Shown: positions 29,851-44,325, counted from the stretch's first letter. The stretch: DNA of 64,000 bases from Arthrobacter rhizophilus (GCF_026241105.1 NZ_JAPFFT010000001.1:1-64000), one strand, 5' to 3'. Made by a program: numbers and translations. The notes: generated by a model not told the origin, from the sequence alone.

Positions 29851-30434
29851 GCGCGACACCCGTGAGTGAGGCAATCTGGGAGCGCGCCGTCACGGTCGCG
29901 ACGGCGGAGCAGACACACGCCTTGGGCTCGGCACTCGGTGGGGTGCTTGAGCGGGGGGACCTGCTGGTCCTGACAGGCGAACTCGGCGCAGGCAAGACCA
30001 CCTTCACACAGGGACTCGGCGAAGGCCTGGGCGTCCGCGCCGGAGTCATCTCACCCACGTTCGTCTTGGTGCGCATCCACCCCAACCTGCCCAACGGTCC
30101 GCGACCCGGCGGTCCTGATCTGGTGCACGTGGATGCCTACCGGCTTGCCTCTGCAGCGGAGATCGACGACATCGACCTCGAAAACACCATGGACAGCTCG
30201 GTGACGGTGGTCGAGTGGGGGCGCGAGCGCGTGGAACACCTTTCGGACAGCCGCCTGGACATCGAGATGCATCGGACCGTCGGTGGCTCGGATGTGGCGG
30301 TCGCCACCCCGGAAGCGGGCCAGGATGCCGTGCTGGACTTCGACCCCGAGGACGACGACGAACCACGCACCATCGTTTTCCGCGGCTTTGGCCCACGGTG
30401 GAGCGCCGCCCCCGAAATACTGGAGAACGCCTGA
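29847..30434 (+). CDS. tsaE: tRNA threonylcarbamoyladenosine biosynthesis ATPase TsaE
   Basis: 195 residues. ATPase that turns over the TsaBD complex making t6A37 in ANN-decoding tRNAs. Walker A is Gly-Glu-Leu-Gly-Ala-Gly-Lys-Thr-Thr (about residue 48), and Val-His-Val-Asp-Ala-Tyr-Arg-Leu is the conserved switch region. It is longer than the roughly 150-residue E. coli protein because of an acidic C-terminal extension. GTG start inside the end of alr; stop overlaps the tsaB start. Confidence 0.95.
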   Translation: MSATPVSEAIWERAVTVATAEQTHALGSALGGVLERGDLLVLTGELGAGKTTFTQGLGEGLGVRAGVISPTFVLVRIHPNLPNGPRPGGPDLVHVDAYRLASAAEIDDIDLENTMDSSVTVVEWGRERVEHLSDSRLDIEMHRTVGGSDVAVATPEAGQDAVLDFDPEDDDEPRTIVFRGFGPRWSAAPEILENA

Positions 30435-31105
30435 TGTTGATCCTGGCCATTGATACTTCGGCCGTGGCGAGCGCTGCGCTCATCTCGGACGATGCCCTGG
30501 AGGGCGTGGTGGAATCCTTCGCTACCGAAGACACCCGCAGCCACGCCGAGGTCCTGGCGCCTGGCATTGAGAACCTCCTGAGCGACGCCGGTGTCACCGG
30601 GGCAGACATCGACCTCATCGTCACCGGCGTCGGCCCTGGGCCGTTCACGGGGCTCCGTTCGGGGATCGCGACCGCCCGCACGTTGGCCTTTGCCTGGAAC
30701 AAACCACTATTCGGTCTCATGAGCCTCCACGCAATCGCTTTGGAAGTGGCAGAGTCCACCGAGGCGCAGGCCGAGTTCCTCGTGGCGACGGATGCCCGTC
30801 GCAAGGAGGTCTACTGGGCGCGCTACACGCTCAATGAAGGCCAGCTCCCCGAACTCGTGGACGGTCCACATGTGGGCTTCGCCTCGGAGTTGCCCGATCT
30901 TCCCGTCTTCGGGGCCGGCGGCGGCATCTACGCGGACGTCGTCAACGCGAACGAGGAATTCAGCACCACCCAACCCGACGCCGCCTCACTGGGCCAGTTC
31001 GCCATGGCCCTGATCGCGGCCGGCGAAAAGCTGCCGGACTCCACGCCCTTGTACCTGCGGGAATCGGATGCCCAAGTGCCTGGTCCCAGGAAGCGTGCCC
31101 TGTGA
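30434..31105 (+). CDS. tsaB: t6A biosynthesis protein TsaB
   Basis: 223 residues, ASKHA fold. Forms the TsaB-TsaD heterodimer. Begins Leu-Ile-Leu-Ala-Ile-Asp-Thr-Ser, and has Gly-Val-Gly-Pro-Gly-Pro-Phe-Thr-Gly-Leu-Arg. The ATG at 30434 overlaps the tsaE stop by one base; the open frame upstream of it is only antiphase coding of tsaE. Overlaps rimI by 4 bp. Confidence 0.95.
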   Translation: MLILAIDTSAVASAALISDDALEGVVESFATEDTRSHAEVLAPGIENLLSDAGVTGADIDLIVTGVGPGPFTGLRSGIATARTLAFAWNKPLFGLMSLHAIALEVAESTEAQAEFLVATDARRKEVYWARYTLNEGQLPELVDGPHVGFASELPDLPVFGAGGGIYADVVNANEEFSTTQPDAASLGQFAMALIAAGEKLPDSTPLYLRESDAQVPGPRKRAL

Positions 31106-31590
31106 GTACCTCACACCAGTTCAAACTCGATGGCGTCACCTTGCGTGACATGACCGCTGACGACGTCACCGCCGTCGAGGTGCTGGAACGCCGGTTATTC
31201 CCGGTGGATGCCTGGCCGATGCAGATGTTCTTCGATGAACTTGCCCAGGTGGATACCCGCCGCTACGTAGTGGCCGAAGCCGGCGGGCAGATTGTGGCCT
31301 ACGCCGGCCTCATGTGTATCGAGCGAATCGCAGATGTGCAGACGATCGCCGTCGTGCCCGAATTCGAAGGCAGGGGGATCGGCTCCGTTATCCTCACCGA
31401 ACTCATTGAGGAGTCCCGAGGGCGCGGCGCGACCGAAGTTCTTCTCGAGGTCCGCGCCGACAATCCCCGCGCCCAGGCCTTGTACGCGCGGTTCGGCTTC
31501 GAGCAGATCCACGTGCGGCGGCGCTACTACCGTGACGGTACGGACGCCCTCATCATGAGGCTGACATTGACTGAAGGAATCCCGGCGTGA
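31102..31590 (+). CDS. rimI: Ribosomal-protein-alanine N-acetyltransferase
   Basis: 162 residues, GNAT family. Acetylates the N-terminal Ala of S18 and possibly other proteins. Acetyl-CoA loop [10 protein letters not shown], then Leu-Leu-Glu-Val-Arg-Ala-Asp-Asn and Tyr-Ala-Arg-Phe-Gly-Phe, as in RimI. Coupled by 4-bp overlaps to tsaB and tsaD; in some actinobacteria rimI is fused to one of these, which fits the order. Confidence 0.92.
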   Translation: MSTSHQFKLDGVTLRDMTADDVTAVEVLERRLFPVDAWPMQMFFDELAQVDTRRYVVAEAGGQIVAYAGLMCIERIADVQTIAVVPEFEGRGIGSVILTELIEESRGRGATEVLLEVRADNPRAQALYARFGFEQIHVRRRYYRDGTDALIMRLTLTEGIPA

Positions 31591-32741
31591 ACCTGCCCAG
31601 CCATGTGAACCACTCCAACTCCGTCCAGCCGCTGGTGCTGGGGATCGAGTCCTCCTGCGACGAAACCGGCGTCGGGATTGTCCGGGGCACGAGCTTGCTC
31701 ACCAACACAGTGTCCTCCTCGATGGATGAGCATGTCCGTTTTGGCGGTGTCATTCCGGAGATCGCTTCCCGTGCGCACTTGGATGCTTTCGTCCCCACGC
31801 TGCAGGAGGCCCTGCACGAGGCGGGGGTGACGCTGGACGACATCGATGCGATCGCCGTGACCTCAGGGCCTGGTTTGGCAGGTGCGCTCATGGTGGGTGT
31901 CTGCGCTGCGAAGGCCCTCGCTGTTGCTACGGGCAAGCCGCTCTATGCCATCAACCACCTGGTGGCACACGTCGGCGTCGGTCTCCTTGACGGAAACGTG
32001 GCCGGGGCCGCGGGCGGCAAAGCTGGACTCGGCGCTGCGGGACTCGGTGCCGGTGGTCGGCTGCCGGAGAACCTCGGTGCGTTGCTGGTTTCCGGCGGCC
32101 ACACGGAAATCCTGCGTATCCGCAGCATCACCGACGACGTCGAGATGCTGGGATCCACCATCGACGACGCTGCGGGGGAGGCTTACGACAAAGTGGCCAG
32201 GCTGCTGGGCCTTGGCTACCCCGGCGGGCCGGCCATCGACAAACTCGCCAAGCAGGGCAACGCAAAGGCCATCCGCTTCCCGCGCGGCTTGACCCAACCC
32301 AAGTACATGGGAACCGTCGAGGAGCCGGGACCGCATCGTTACGATTGGTCCTTCAGCGGGCTCAAGACCGCCGTCGCACGCTGCGTAGAGCAGTTCGAAG
32401 CGCGCGGCGAGGACGTCCCCGTGGCCGATATCGCCGCCGCATTCCAGGAAGCAGTGGTGGACGTCATCACATCGAAGGCTGTGTTGGCCTGCAAGGAGAA
32501 TGGCATCACGGATCTCCTGCTCGGCGGTGGCGTTGCAGCCAACTCCCGGCTCCGCGAACTGACAGGGCAGCGGTGCAGCTCAGCGGGGATCACGTTGCAC
32601 GTACCGCCGTTGTCGCTGTGCACCGACAACGGCGCCATGGTTGCGGCCTTGGGCTCGCAGCTCATCATGGCGGGAATCGGTCCAAGCGGCGTCGCTTTTG
32701 CTCCGGATTCTTCCCTGCCGGTGACTACGGTTTCGGTGTAG
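31587..32741 (+). CDS. tsaD: tRNA N6-adenosine threonylcarbamoyltransferase TsaD
   Basis: 384 residues. Moves threonylcarbamoyl onto A37 of tRNA. Metal-binding His-Leu-Val-Ala-His, N-terminal Gly-Ile-Glu-Ser-Ser-Cys-Asp-Glu-Thr, and Thr-Ser-Gly-Pro-Gly-Leu-Ala-Gly are all present. A Gly/Ala-rich insert (about residues 133-155) follows the metal motif. GTG start. The last 17 bp overlap the end of the convergent carboxylate-amine ligase gene, so there is no terminator between them. Confidence 0.96.
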   Translation: MNLPSHVNHSNSVQPLVLGIESSCDETGVGIVRGTSLLTNTVSSSMDEHVRFGGVIPEIASRAHLDAFVPTLQEALHEAGVTLDDIDAIAVTSGPGLAGALMVGVCAAKALAVATGKPLYAINHLVAHVGVGLLDGNVAGAAGGKAGLGAAGLGAGGRLPENLGALLVSGGHTEILRIRSITDDVEMLGSTIDDAAGEAYDKVARLLGLGYPGGPAIDKLAKQGNAKAIRFPRGLTQPKYMGTVEEPGPHRYDWSFSGLKTAVARCVEQFEARGEDVPVADIAAAFQEAVVDVITSKAVLACKENGITDLLLGGGVAANSRLRELTGQRCSSAGITLHVPPLSLCTDNGAMVAALGSQLIMAGIGPSGVAFAPDSSLPVTTVSV

Positions 32742-33915
32742 ACGCCGGAATCCGGTCCGTAGGCTCGGCGGTCGGAACGGACCGCATTTGCTGTACGAGG
32801 TCCTGGACAACGGCATGCAGATCGCCGTCGTGCTGGGCAGCGACGCGGCGTTGGCGCTGGTAGCCCGCCCCGCGGGTGATGATCTTTTCGACGTCGGCCA
32901 GTTCCTCCGAGCAGCCGAGCTTTTCCGCGACGGGCGCCAGCCGGAGGAGGGTTTCCCTAAGGTGATCGGTGACAAGCTGCTCATTGCCTTCGGCATCGAG
33001 GATGATGATCGCCTCCATGCCGTAGCGGGCCGCCCGCCATTTGTTTTCCTGGATATGCCATGGCGGCATGGTGGGAATGCTGCCGCCCTTATCGAGGATC
33101 GTGGAGAACTCGTCCACCAAGCACTGGGTTAGGGCGGCAACAGCGCCGACTTCCTCAAGAGTGGCCAGGCCATCGCAAATGCGCATCTCGATGGTGCCCA
33201 AATTCGGTACGGGACGGATATCCCAGCGTATTTCGGACAGGGTGTCGATCACGCCTGTGGTGAACATGTCCTGGACATAGGACTCATATTCAGCCCAGCT
33301 GGGGAACTGGAAAGGCAAGCCTGCCGTGGGCAGCTGTTGGAACATGAGGGCGCGTTGTGACGCGTAGCCGGTGTCTTCGCCGCCCCAGAACGGGCTTGAG
33401 GCGGATAAGGCCTGGAAATGGGGGAAGTAGTTGACCAACCCGTCGAGGATGGGGAGCGCCTTGTCCCTCCGGTCCAGTCCGACGTGCACGTGTACCCCGT
33501 AGATGACCATTTGCCGTCCCCACCATTGTGTGCGATCGATCAGTTTGGCATAGCGTTCTTTGTCCGAGACCGGCTGAAGTTGCGGGGGGCTGAAAGGATG
33601 GCTGCCGGCGCAGAAAAGCTCCACACCCATGGGGTCCGTAACCTCCCTGACGGCCCGCAGCGACCGGGCCAGGTCTTCCTTGGCTTCCTTCACGGTGTTG
33701 CACACGCCAGTGACAAGTTCCACGGTGTTCAGGAGCAATTCCCGCTTGATGTGCGGATGCTCGTCGTCTTCGTTCAGGTCCGGATGCCGGGATGCCACGC
33801 CGCGGAGGACCTCATTCGCGACCGAGACCAATTCGCCGGTGCGTGCGTTGACGAGCGCCAGCTCCCATTCCACCCCAAGTGTCGACTGCCTGGATGGAGC
33901 GAAATCAATCTGCAC
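32725..33915 (-). CDS. Glutamate--cysteine ligase family 2 (YbdK-like) carboxylate-amine ligase
   Basis: 396 residues, GCS2 family. The N-terminal Ser-Thr-Leu-Gly-Val-Glu-Trp-Glu-Leu is the glutamate/ATP-binding start, and His-Val-His-Val-Gly and Asn-Lys-Trp-Arg-Ala-Ala-Arg-Tyr-Gly are family motifs. Actinobacteria use mycothiol rather than glutathione, so a gamma-glutamyl transfer to another amine is as likely as gamma-glutamylcysteine formation; some relatives act in ergothioneine synthesis. Its neighbours do not settle this. Confidence 0.85.
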   Translation of the reverse strand: MQIDFAPSRQSTLGVEWELALVNARTGELVSVANEVLRGVASRHPDLNEDDEHPHIKRELLLNTVELVTGVCNTVKEAKEDLARSLRAVREVTDPMGVELFCAGSHPFSPPQLQPVSDKERYAKLIDRTQWWGRQMVIYGVHVHVGLDRRDKALPILDGLVNYFPHFQALSASSPFWGGEDTGYASQRALMFQQLPTAGLPFQFPSWAEYESYVQDMFTTGVIDTLSEIRWDIRPVPNLGTIEMRICDGLATLEEVGAVAALTQCLVDEFSTILDKGGSIPTMPPWHIQENKWRAARYGMEAIIILDAEGNEQLVTDHLRETLLRLAPVAEKLGCSEELADVEKIITRGAGYQRQRRVAAQHDGDLHAVVQDLVQQMRSVPTAEPTDRIPASTPKP

Positions 33916-34143
33916 GTGGGTCCCCTCGGTATATGCCTAATCGCTCTGAGCAATGCCCGCCGTGGGGCCGTCAGCGGTTGGCTCAAGTCTAATGCAGGGG
34001 CGGTACGGTACCGCATGGGCGGAAACCTCAGGGAAACCAGGACTTTTGTCATCAACAAGTCGAATCCCCGATTCAAGGCGCGCCAAGGCTGGCTCCCCGT
34101 CTAGGCTGGGCACAGAACCCCGCTACGTGAAGGAAGCCCCGTT

Positions 34144-34962
34144 ATGCCGATCCTCAACAAAGACATGACGCTCTGTATCTCCCTCTCGGCCCGGCCGAGC
34201 AACAACGGAACGCGCTTCCACAATTTCCTTTACGAGGCACTGGGCCTGAACTGGATCTACAAGGCTTTCGCTCCCACGGACTTGGCCAACGCGATCGCTG
34301 GCGTGCGGGGCCTGGGCATCCGTGGCTGCGCCGTTTCGATGCCCTACAAGGAAGACGTCATCGCCCTCGTGGATCGCATGGACGTATCGGCAGCCGCTAT
34401 CGATTCGGTCAACACGATTGTCAACGACGCCGGTGTCCTGACGGCCTACAACACGGACTACACGGCGATCGCCCGGCTGATCGAGCGCAATGCGATCGAC
34501 CCGGCGTCGTCCGTGCTGCTCCGCGGCTCCGGTGGCATGGCCAAGGCCACCGCGGCGGCCTTCCGTGACGCTGGATTCTCGCGTGTCACCGTCGTTGCCC
34601 GGAACGAAAAGCTCGGGCAGTCCCTTGCGGGGCTCTATGGCTTCGGCTGGCAGGCCGAAGTAGGGGAGTCGACGGCGGACGTGCTCGTCAACGTGACTCC
34701 GATCGGAATGGCCGGCGGACCTGAGTCCGGCTTACTGTCCTTCCCCGAAGAGGCGGTGGCGGCCGCGCACGTGGTGTTCGACGTCGTCGCCCTCCCTGCA
34801 GAGACGCCGCTCATCAAGGCCGGCCGCGCGGCACGCAAGACCGTGATCAGCGGCGCTGAGGTAGCCACCATCCAGGCGCTTGAACAGTTCGTGCTTTACA
34901 CGGGCATCACGCCAACCCCGGAGCAAGTGGCTGCCGCGGAGGAGTTCACGCGCGCCCAGTAG
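34144..34962 (+). CDS. Shikimate dehydrogenase-like protein (AroE paralog)
   Basis: 272 residues. AroE fold: Val-Ser-Met-Pro-Tyr-Lys-Glu-Asp holds the catalytic Lys, Asn-Thr-Asp-Tyr-Thr the substrate Asp, and Gly-Ser-Gly-Gly-Met-Ala-Lys-Ala the NAD(P) loop. The N-terminal shikimate-binding stretch, normally Ser-x-Ser-Pro-x-x-His-Asn, is replaced by Ser-Ala-Arg-Pro-Ser-Asn-Asn-Gly-Thr-Arg-Phe-His-Asn. That suggests a relative acting on another substrate. GAAGGAAG lies 8 nt before the ATG; transcribed alone. Confidence 0.8.
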   Translation: MPILNKDMTLCISLSARPSNNGTRFHNFLYEALGLNWIYKAFAPTDLANAIAGVRGLGIRGCAVSMPYKEDVIALVDRMDVSAAAIDSVNTIVNDAGVLTAYNTDYTAIARLIERNAIDPASSVLLRGSGGMAKATAAAFRDAGFSRVTVVARNEKLGQSLAGLYGFGWQAEVGESTADVLVNVTPIGMAGGPESGLLSFPEEAVAAAHVVFDVVALPAETPLIKAGRAARKTVISGAEVATIQALEQFVLYTGITPTPEQVAAAEEFTRAQ

Positions 34963-34968
34963 GCCTGC

Positions 34969-36204
34969 TCAGGAGGCTACCGGCTCCACTACAACAACCA
35001 CCCGCTCCTCGCCGATCCTGGTGAGGATCAGGGTGGCTGTCTTGTTCCCGCGGGCTTTCGCCGAGCCCTTTCCTGCCGGCAACAATTGTTTCCGCAGTTC
35101 CTCCGGGGTAACGGACGTTCCGCGCTTCTTGATGTCCAGGACGCCGACGCCGTTGGCCTTCACCCATGCCTTGAGGGCCTTGACGTTGTACGGCATGACC
35201 TCCAGGACTTCATAGGCGCGGGCGAACGGGGTCTCCACCAGTTTGGGCGCGCAGATGTAGGCGATGTGTTCGTCCACCAGGTGGCCCCCGAGCCGGAGCG
35301 CGACGTCGGCGACCAGTCCCGCGCGGATCACCGCACCGTCCGGTTCGTAGAGGTATCCCTCTACGGGCCCGACGTCGGGCACCGGGCCGCCGTCGAAATC
35401 CTCGCCGCTGGTGATCTCGGCCGCGCCTTGCGGCCCGAGGACCAGGGCCGCCCGGCGGATCCCGGGTCGCGCGACGTCGTTGAACCACAGGGTCACCTCG
35501 GTCACATCCCCTCCCACCGAAACCCATTGCGCCTCGCAGCCGGCCGGAACCGATTCATGGGGCATCCCGGGGCCCATCTTGACCCCGACGGACTTGCCGG
35601 TAGCAGCCAGCGATTCGACGAAGGACAACGGCGGCGAGAAAGCCTCCGGATCCCAGATCCGTTTGGTGCCCGACGACGACGTCGTGCGGCGCGCCGGATC
35701 GAGCCACACGCCGTCGACGCCGTCAAGGGGTACTGACGTCGCGTCGGAATGCACCACCGTTGCGTGCGGGAAAGACATGAGGTTGATGGTGGCGCAGGCG
35801 GCGGTGGTCTCGTCGAGTTCCACGGCGGTGACTTTGATGTCCATGGAGGCCATGGCCATGGAGTCGGCCCCTAGCCCGCAGCCCAAGTCCGCTACATGCT
35901 GCGTGCCCGCCTTGGCGAAGCGTTCGGCGTGCCTGGCCGCCACATTGAGCCGGGTGGCCTGTTCCAGGCCGGCTTGGGTGAAGAGCATCTGCCGGGCGAA
36001 TTCGCCGAACTTGGCCTCGGCCCGGGTGCGGAGCCTGGATTGGGTGAGGACAGCGGCCACAAGCGCGGGGGAGTGGCCGTCTTTGCGCAGCCGCGCATTG
36101 AGGGCGAATGCTTCGCCATCGCGATATGGTCCCAAGGACGCCAGCAGTTCCCAACCCTCAGTTGTCAGAAGTGGGGCAATCTGGTCTTGGGGTTTGTCAG
36201 CCAT
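34969..36204 (-). CDS. Class I SAM-dependent methyltransferase with THUMP-like C-terminal region
   Basis: 411 residues. SAM motif I is Val-Ala-Asp-Leu-Gly-Cys-Gly-Leu-Gly-Ala-Asp-Ser (about residue 105), followed by Val-Glu-Leu-Asp. A Trp-Leu-Asp-Pro-Ala-Arg-Arg motif sits where catalytic Asn/Asp-Pro-Pro motifs lie in relatives. The last third (about 310-400) matches the THUMP-like extension of this actinobacterial family. An RNA substrate is plausible but unproven. Convergent with the AroE-like gene, with a 6-bp gap. Confidence 0.8.
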   Translation of the reverse strand: MADKPQDQIAPLLTTEGWELLASLGPYRDGEAFALNARLRKDGHSPALVAAVLTQSRLRTRAEAKFGEFARQMLFTQAGLEQATRLNVAARHAERFAKAGTQHVADLGCGLGADSMAMASMDIKVTAVELDETTAACATINLMSFPHATVVHSDATSVPLDGVDGVWLDPARRTTSSSGTKRIWDPEAFSPPLSFVESLAATGKSVGVKMGPGMPHESVPAGCEAQWVSVGGDVTEVTLWFNDVARPGIRRAALVLGPQGAAEITSGEDFDGGPVPDVGPVEGYLYEPDGAVIRAGLVADVALRLGGHLVDEHIAYICAPKLVETPFARAYEVLEVMPYNVKALKAWVKANGVGVLDIKKRGTSVTPEELRKQLLPAGKGSAKARGNKTATLILTRIGEERVVVVVEPVAS

Positions 36205-36280
36205 GGGAACTAGCCTACTGGCCGCCCGTCATACGGGGCCGAGGGGCTCCGGGACCATCCGGGCCGATATGGTTGATGCC

Positions 36281-36691
36281 ATGGAAGACAACCCAGTACG
36301 CCAGCCTGACGACGCCAATGGTTCTCCCTCTGCCTCCGATAAACGTCCCTTCGCCGGAAATCTCTCCAAGTATGCCCGTCCTGCGCTCATCGTGGGTGCT
36401 GCGATTGCCATCGTCTGCATCGCGCTCTTGATCATTATTTTCTTCCTCGACTCCTTTAACGCGGCCACCTACTCCATGACAGGAAAGAGTGTCCAGGACG
36501 CCTCGGACGAGGCCCGCGACATCCGGGACACTTACACAGGTGCCCGGATCGGCGCGATCGTCGGACTGGTGGTGTCCGGCGTCGTCGCGCTCGCCAGCGG
36601 CGTACTGCTCTACCTGAACCGCGGAACGGCGCCGGAAGAAGAGTACGACGACGGCGAGGACGTGGATTTCGACGACCTCGCCGGGCAATGA
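36281..36691 (+). CDS. Small membrane protein of unknown function
   Basis: About 136 residues: a polar, Pro/Ser-rich N-terminus (1-35), two transmembrane segments (about 38-60 and 88-110) and a strongly acidic C-terminus with Glu-Glu-Glu-Tyr-Asp-Asp-Gly. I do not recognise a family. ATG 36281 is preferred because TATGGT ends 7 nt upstream (leaderless); an ATG 12 bp earlier is possible. The frame stays open far upstream only as antiphase coding of the methyltransferase gene. Confidence 0.6.
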   Translation: MEDNPVRQPDDANGSPSASDKRPFAGNLSKYARPALIVGAAIAIVCIALLIIIFFLDSFNAATYSMTGKSVQDASDEARDIRDTYTGARIGAIVGLVVSGVVALASGVLLYLNRGTAPEEEYDDGEDVDFDDLAGQ

Positions 36692-36739
36692 GCGTGTGGG
36701 CCGCAAGTGGCCCTGCCGCCGTTCACCCGTGACGGAATT

Positions 36740-36766
36740 CTGGCACTCGCCTTGACCGAGTGCTAA
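36740..36766 (+). promoter_or_regulatory. CIRCE operator 1 upstream of groES
   Basis: CTGGCACTC-N9-GAGTGCTAA, one inverted repeat of the HrcA-binding CIRCE element with two mismatches in the left arm. It spans the -35 hexamer. Confidence 0.85.
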
Positions 36767-36780
36767 TGCTTACATAGAGT
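36752..36780 (+). promoter_or_regulatory. groESL sigma-70-type promoter
   Basis: TTGACC (36752-36757), 17-bp spacer, TAGAGT (36775-36780). Transcription should start near 36787, inside CIRCE 2. Confidence 0.85.
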
Positions 36781-36785
36781 CTTGA

Positions 36786-36812
36786 TTAGCACTCTCCCTA
36801 GGTGGGTGCTAA
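36786..36812 (+). promoter_or_regulatory. CIRCE operator 2 upstream of groES
   Basis: TTAGCACTC-N9-GGGTGCTAA, a near-perfect CIRCE (one mismatch) directly downstream of the -10. HrcA bound here would block initiation. Confidence 0.92.
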
Positions 36813-36914
36813 TCATGCCGCCAGGCACTTACCGGCACCGCGACGACGGTAAGCCCGCCACGGCACCCCTGGTTTGATAGTCCATGTACTACCTCACGTA
36901 AAGGAGAGATCCGA

Positions 36915-37211
36915 GTGTCGGTCTCCATTAAGCCTCTCGAGGATCGCATTGTTGTCCGCCCGCTCGAAGCAGAGCAGACCACGGCTTCCGGCCTGGTTAT
37001 CCCGGACACTGCACAGGAAAAGCCGCAGGAAGGCGAAGTTGTTGCAGTTGGCCCCGGCCGCTTCGATGACAACGGCAACCGCGTCCCCGTCGACGTAACC
37101 GTTGGCGACGTCGTCCTCTACTCCAAGTACGGCGGAACTGAAGTCAAGACCGGCGGAAACGAATACCTCGTTCTGTCCGCCCGCGACGTTCTGGCGATCG
37201 TCGTTAAGTAA
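36915..37211 (+). CDS. groES: Co-chaperonin GroES
   Basis: 98 residues, normal length. Caps GroEL. Begins [10 protein letters not shown] and has the mobile loop [11 protein letters not shown]. GTG start at 36915 with AAGGAGAG upstream. Controlled by the two CIRCE elements; groL follows after 86 bp containing a hairpin. Confidence 0.97.
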   Translation: MSVSIKPLEDRIVVRPLEAEQTTASGLVIPDTAQEKPQEGEVVAVGPGRFDDNGNRVPVDVTVGDVVLYSKYGGTEVKTGGNEYLVLSARDVLAIVVK

Positions 37212-37221
37212 TTTCCTGGAT

Positions 37222-37272
37222 CCCGCATCGCAGATCGAGTCGGACTTCTTCCGGTCGAATCTGCGGTGCGGG
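37222..37272 (+). terminator. Intercistronic hairpin between groES and groL
   Basis: 14-bp arms (CCCGCATCGCAGAT with ATCTGCGGTGCGGG, one G-U pair), an inner imperfect stem, and a following TTTT. It looks like a partial terminator or an RNA-processing structure that lets groES and groL be expressed at different levels. Confidence 0.75.
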
Positions 37273-37285
37273 TTTTCCGTCTTGA

Positions 37286-38908
<1,623 letters not shown>

Positions 38909-38927
38909 TCCTGGTTGTTTGATGCGC

Positions 38928-38957
38928 GAGGCCCGGTCCCCTTGGGGGCCGGGCCTC
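38928..38957 (+). terminator. Terminator after groL
   Basis: Near-perfect 14-bp GC-rich stem (GAGGCCCGGTCCCC with GGGGGCCGGGCCTC, one G-U pair), TT loop, followed by TTGCGT. Confidence 0.8.
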
Positions 38958-39193
38958 TTGCGTGTGACGCCTTTGCCGTGGAGCACTTCCCCCTGAGGGA
39001 TTTCGCCAGCATTGCGGAGCTTTTTCGTGCCGACATGCAGTTTCGAGCTTGGGTCCAGACAACCTTCCGGAAGCTCCCAGACAGCCGTGTCCTAATGGAC
39101 AATGAGTCGTTGGCTGGCAGCTTTCCAAATTAACGATGAACATTCCGAATCAGTAACCTTGACGGTTCGTGCAGCACCCTTGGAGGCAAGACT
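38958..39193. other. Gene-free interval between groL and the acyltransferase gene
   Basis: About 235 bp. A frame of about 70 codons is open but has no ribosome site and no family features. It ends with GGAGG, the ribosome site for the TTG start of the next gene. I see nothing else in it. Confidence 0.4.
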
Positions 39194-42954
<3,761 letters not shown>

Positions 42955-42969
42955 ACAGTCAGTTTCAAG

Positions 42970-43005
42970 CAAGCCCGCCGCCGTCATCACGAGGTGGCGG
43001 GCTTG
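42970..43005 (+). terminator. Terminator after guaB
   Basis: Perfect 10-bp arms CAAGCCCGCC and GGCGGGCTTG separated by 16 nt, followed by CCTGTTT. Confidence 0.75.
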
Positions 43006-43084
43006 CCTGTTTCCGCAGCACTGCGCTCGTCACCACAACGCTTCCCTGCCGGTACATCTCGTTGCACTGGGATAACCTAGAGCA

Positions 43085-44221
43085 GTGACTTATGAGATTG
43101 AGATTGGCCGTGGCAAGCGTGGGCGTCGTGCCTACTCCCTGGATGACATCGCGATCGTCCCCAACCGCCGGACGCGCGACCCCAAGGACGTCTCCGTCTC
43201 ATGGCAGATTGATGCCTACAAGTTTGAGATGCCGGTGATCGCCGCGCCGATGGACTCCGCCATGTCGCCTGAAACTGCCATTGCCCTTGGCCGGCTTGGC
43301 GGTCTGGGCGTGCTGGACCTTGAAGGCCTGTGGACCCGCTACGAGGACCCGCAATCCGTTTTGGACGAGATCTCCGCCCTAGAGGATGAAACTGCCAGCC
43401 CTGCTGTCACGCGGCGCATGCAGGAGCTCTACAAGGCCCCCATCCAGCCCGAACTGATCACCAGCAGGCTCGCTGAAATCCGTGCTTCCGGCGTGACCGT
43501 GGCCGGCTCGCTCACGCCGCAGCGCACCCAGGAGCACTACAAGACGGTAGTTGCTGCCGGCGTCGACATTTTCGTCATCCGGGGTACAACTGTCTCGGCT
43601 GAGCACGTCTCCAAGAACCACGAACCGTTGAACCTCAAGCAGTTCATCTACGAACTCGACGTTCCGGTGATCGTCGGCGGGGCCGCCGGATACACCCCGG
43701 CCCTGCACCTCATGCGTACCGGCGCGGCCGGCGTTCTGGTGGGCTTCGGCGGAGGCGCAACCACCACCACGCGCCGGGCACTCGGCATCCATTCGCCCAT
43801 GGCCTCCGCCATTTCCGACGTTGCCGCTGCCCGCCGCGACTACATGGACGAGTCCGGTGGACGGTACGTGCATGTGATCGCCGACGGCGGCATGGGTTCT
43901 TCGGGTGACATCGTCAAAGCCATCGCGATGGGCGCCGACGCAGTCATGCTCGGCAGCGCGTTGGCCCGTGCGGAAGAAGCACCCGGCAAGGGCTGGCACT
44001 GGGGCCAGGAAGCCCACCACCTCGAACTTCCACGCGGTGACAGGGTCAATGTCGGCACGGTTGGACCGCTTGAGGAAGTGCTCTTCGGGCCGGGCCACCA
44101 CACCAACGGCACGTCCAACCTGATCGGCGCGCTACGCCGCTCGATGGCCACAACAGGCTATTCGGATCTGAAGGAATTCCAGCGGGTCGACGTCGTCGTC
44201 TCGCCTTACTCGGGTCAGTAA
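43085..44221 (+). CDS. guaB3: GuaB3 family IMP dehydrogenase-related protein
   Basis: 378 residues, the short IMPDH relative without CBS domains that is common beside guaB in actinobacteria. The barrel core is clear: Ala-Pro-Met-Asp-Ser-Ala-Met and Ala-Asp-Gly-Gly-Met-Gly-Ser-Ser-Gly-Asp. The loop that carries the catalytic Cys in IMPDH reads Gly-Phe-Gly-Gly-Gly-Ala-Thr-Thr-Thr-Thr-Arg here, and the whole protein has no cysteine. Role in purine metabolism is therefore open. GTG start with TAACCT 6 nt upstream: probably leaderless. Confidence 0.9.
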   Translation: MTYEIEIGRGKRGRRAYSLDDIAIVPNRRTRDPKDVSVSWQIDAYKFEMPVIAAPMDSAMSPETAIALGRLGGLGVLDLEGLWTRYEDPQSVLDEISALEDETASPAVTRRMQELYKAPIQPELITSRLAEIRASGVTVAGSLTPQRTQEHYKTVVAAGVDIFVIRGTTVSAEHVSKNHEPLNLKQFIYELDVPVIVGGAAGYTPALHLMRTGAAGVLVGFGGGATTTTRRALGIHSPMASAISDVAAARRDYMDESGGRYVHVIADGGMGSSGDIVKAIAMGADAVMLGSALARAEEAPGKGWHWGQEAHHLELPRGDRVNVGTVGPLEEVLFGPGHHTNGTSNLIGALRRSMATTGYSDLKEFQRVDVVVSPYSGQ

Positions 44222-44325
44222 GCGGCCGTCCAGGCCACCCTGGCCGCCGGGTGAAAACCCTGCCCAAGCCCGCGCACAAGAAGTAGTGTGGGGAACTACG
44301 GGCTTTGTGCGATGGGAGGCGTCCG

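Noticed and set aside
30215..30433. N-terminal extension of tsaB
   Set aside because: Lies wholly within tsaE in another frame; the family starts at ATG 30434.
38915..39133. A 72-codon frame between groL and the acyltransferase gene
   Set aside because: Begins inside the groL terminator and lacks a ribosome site.
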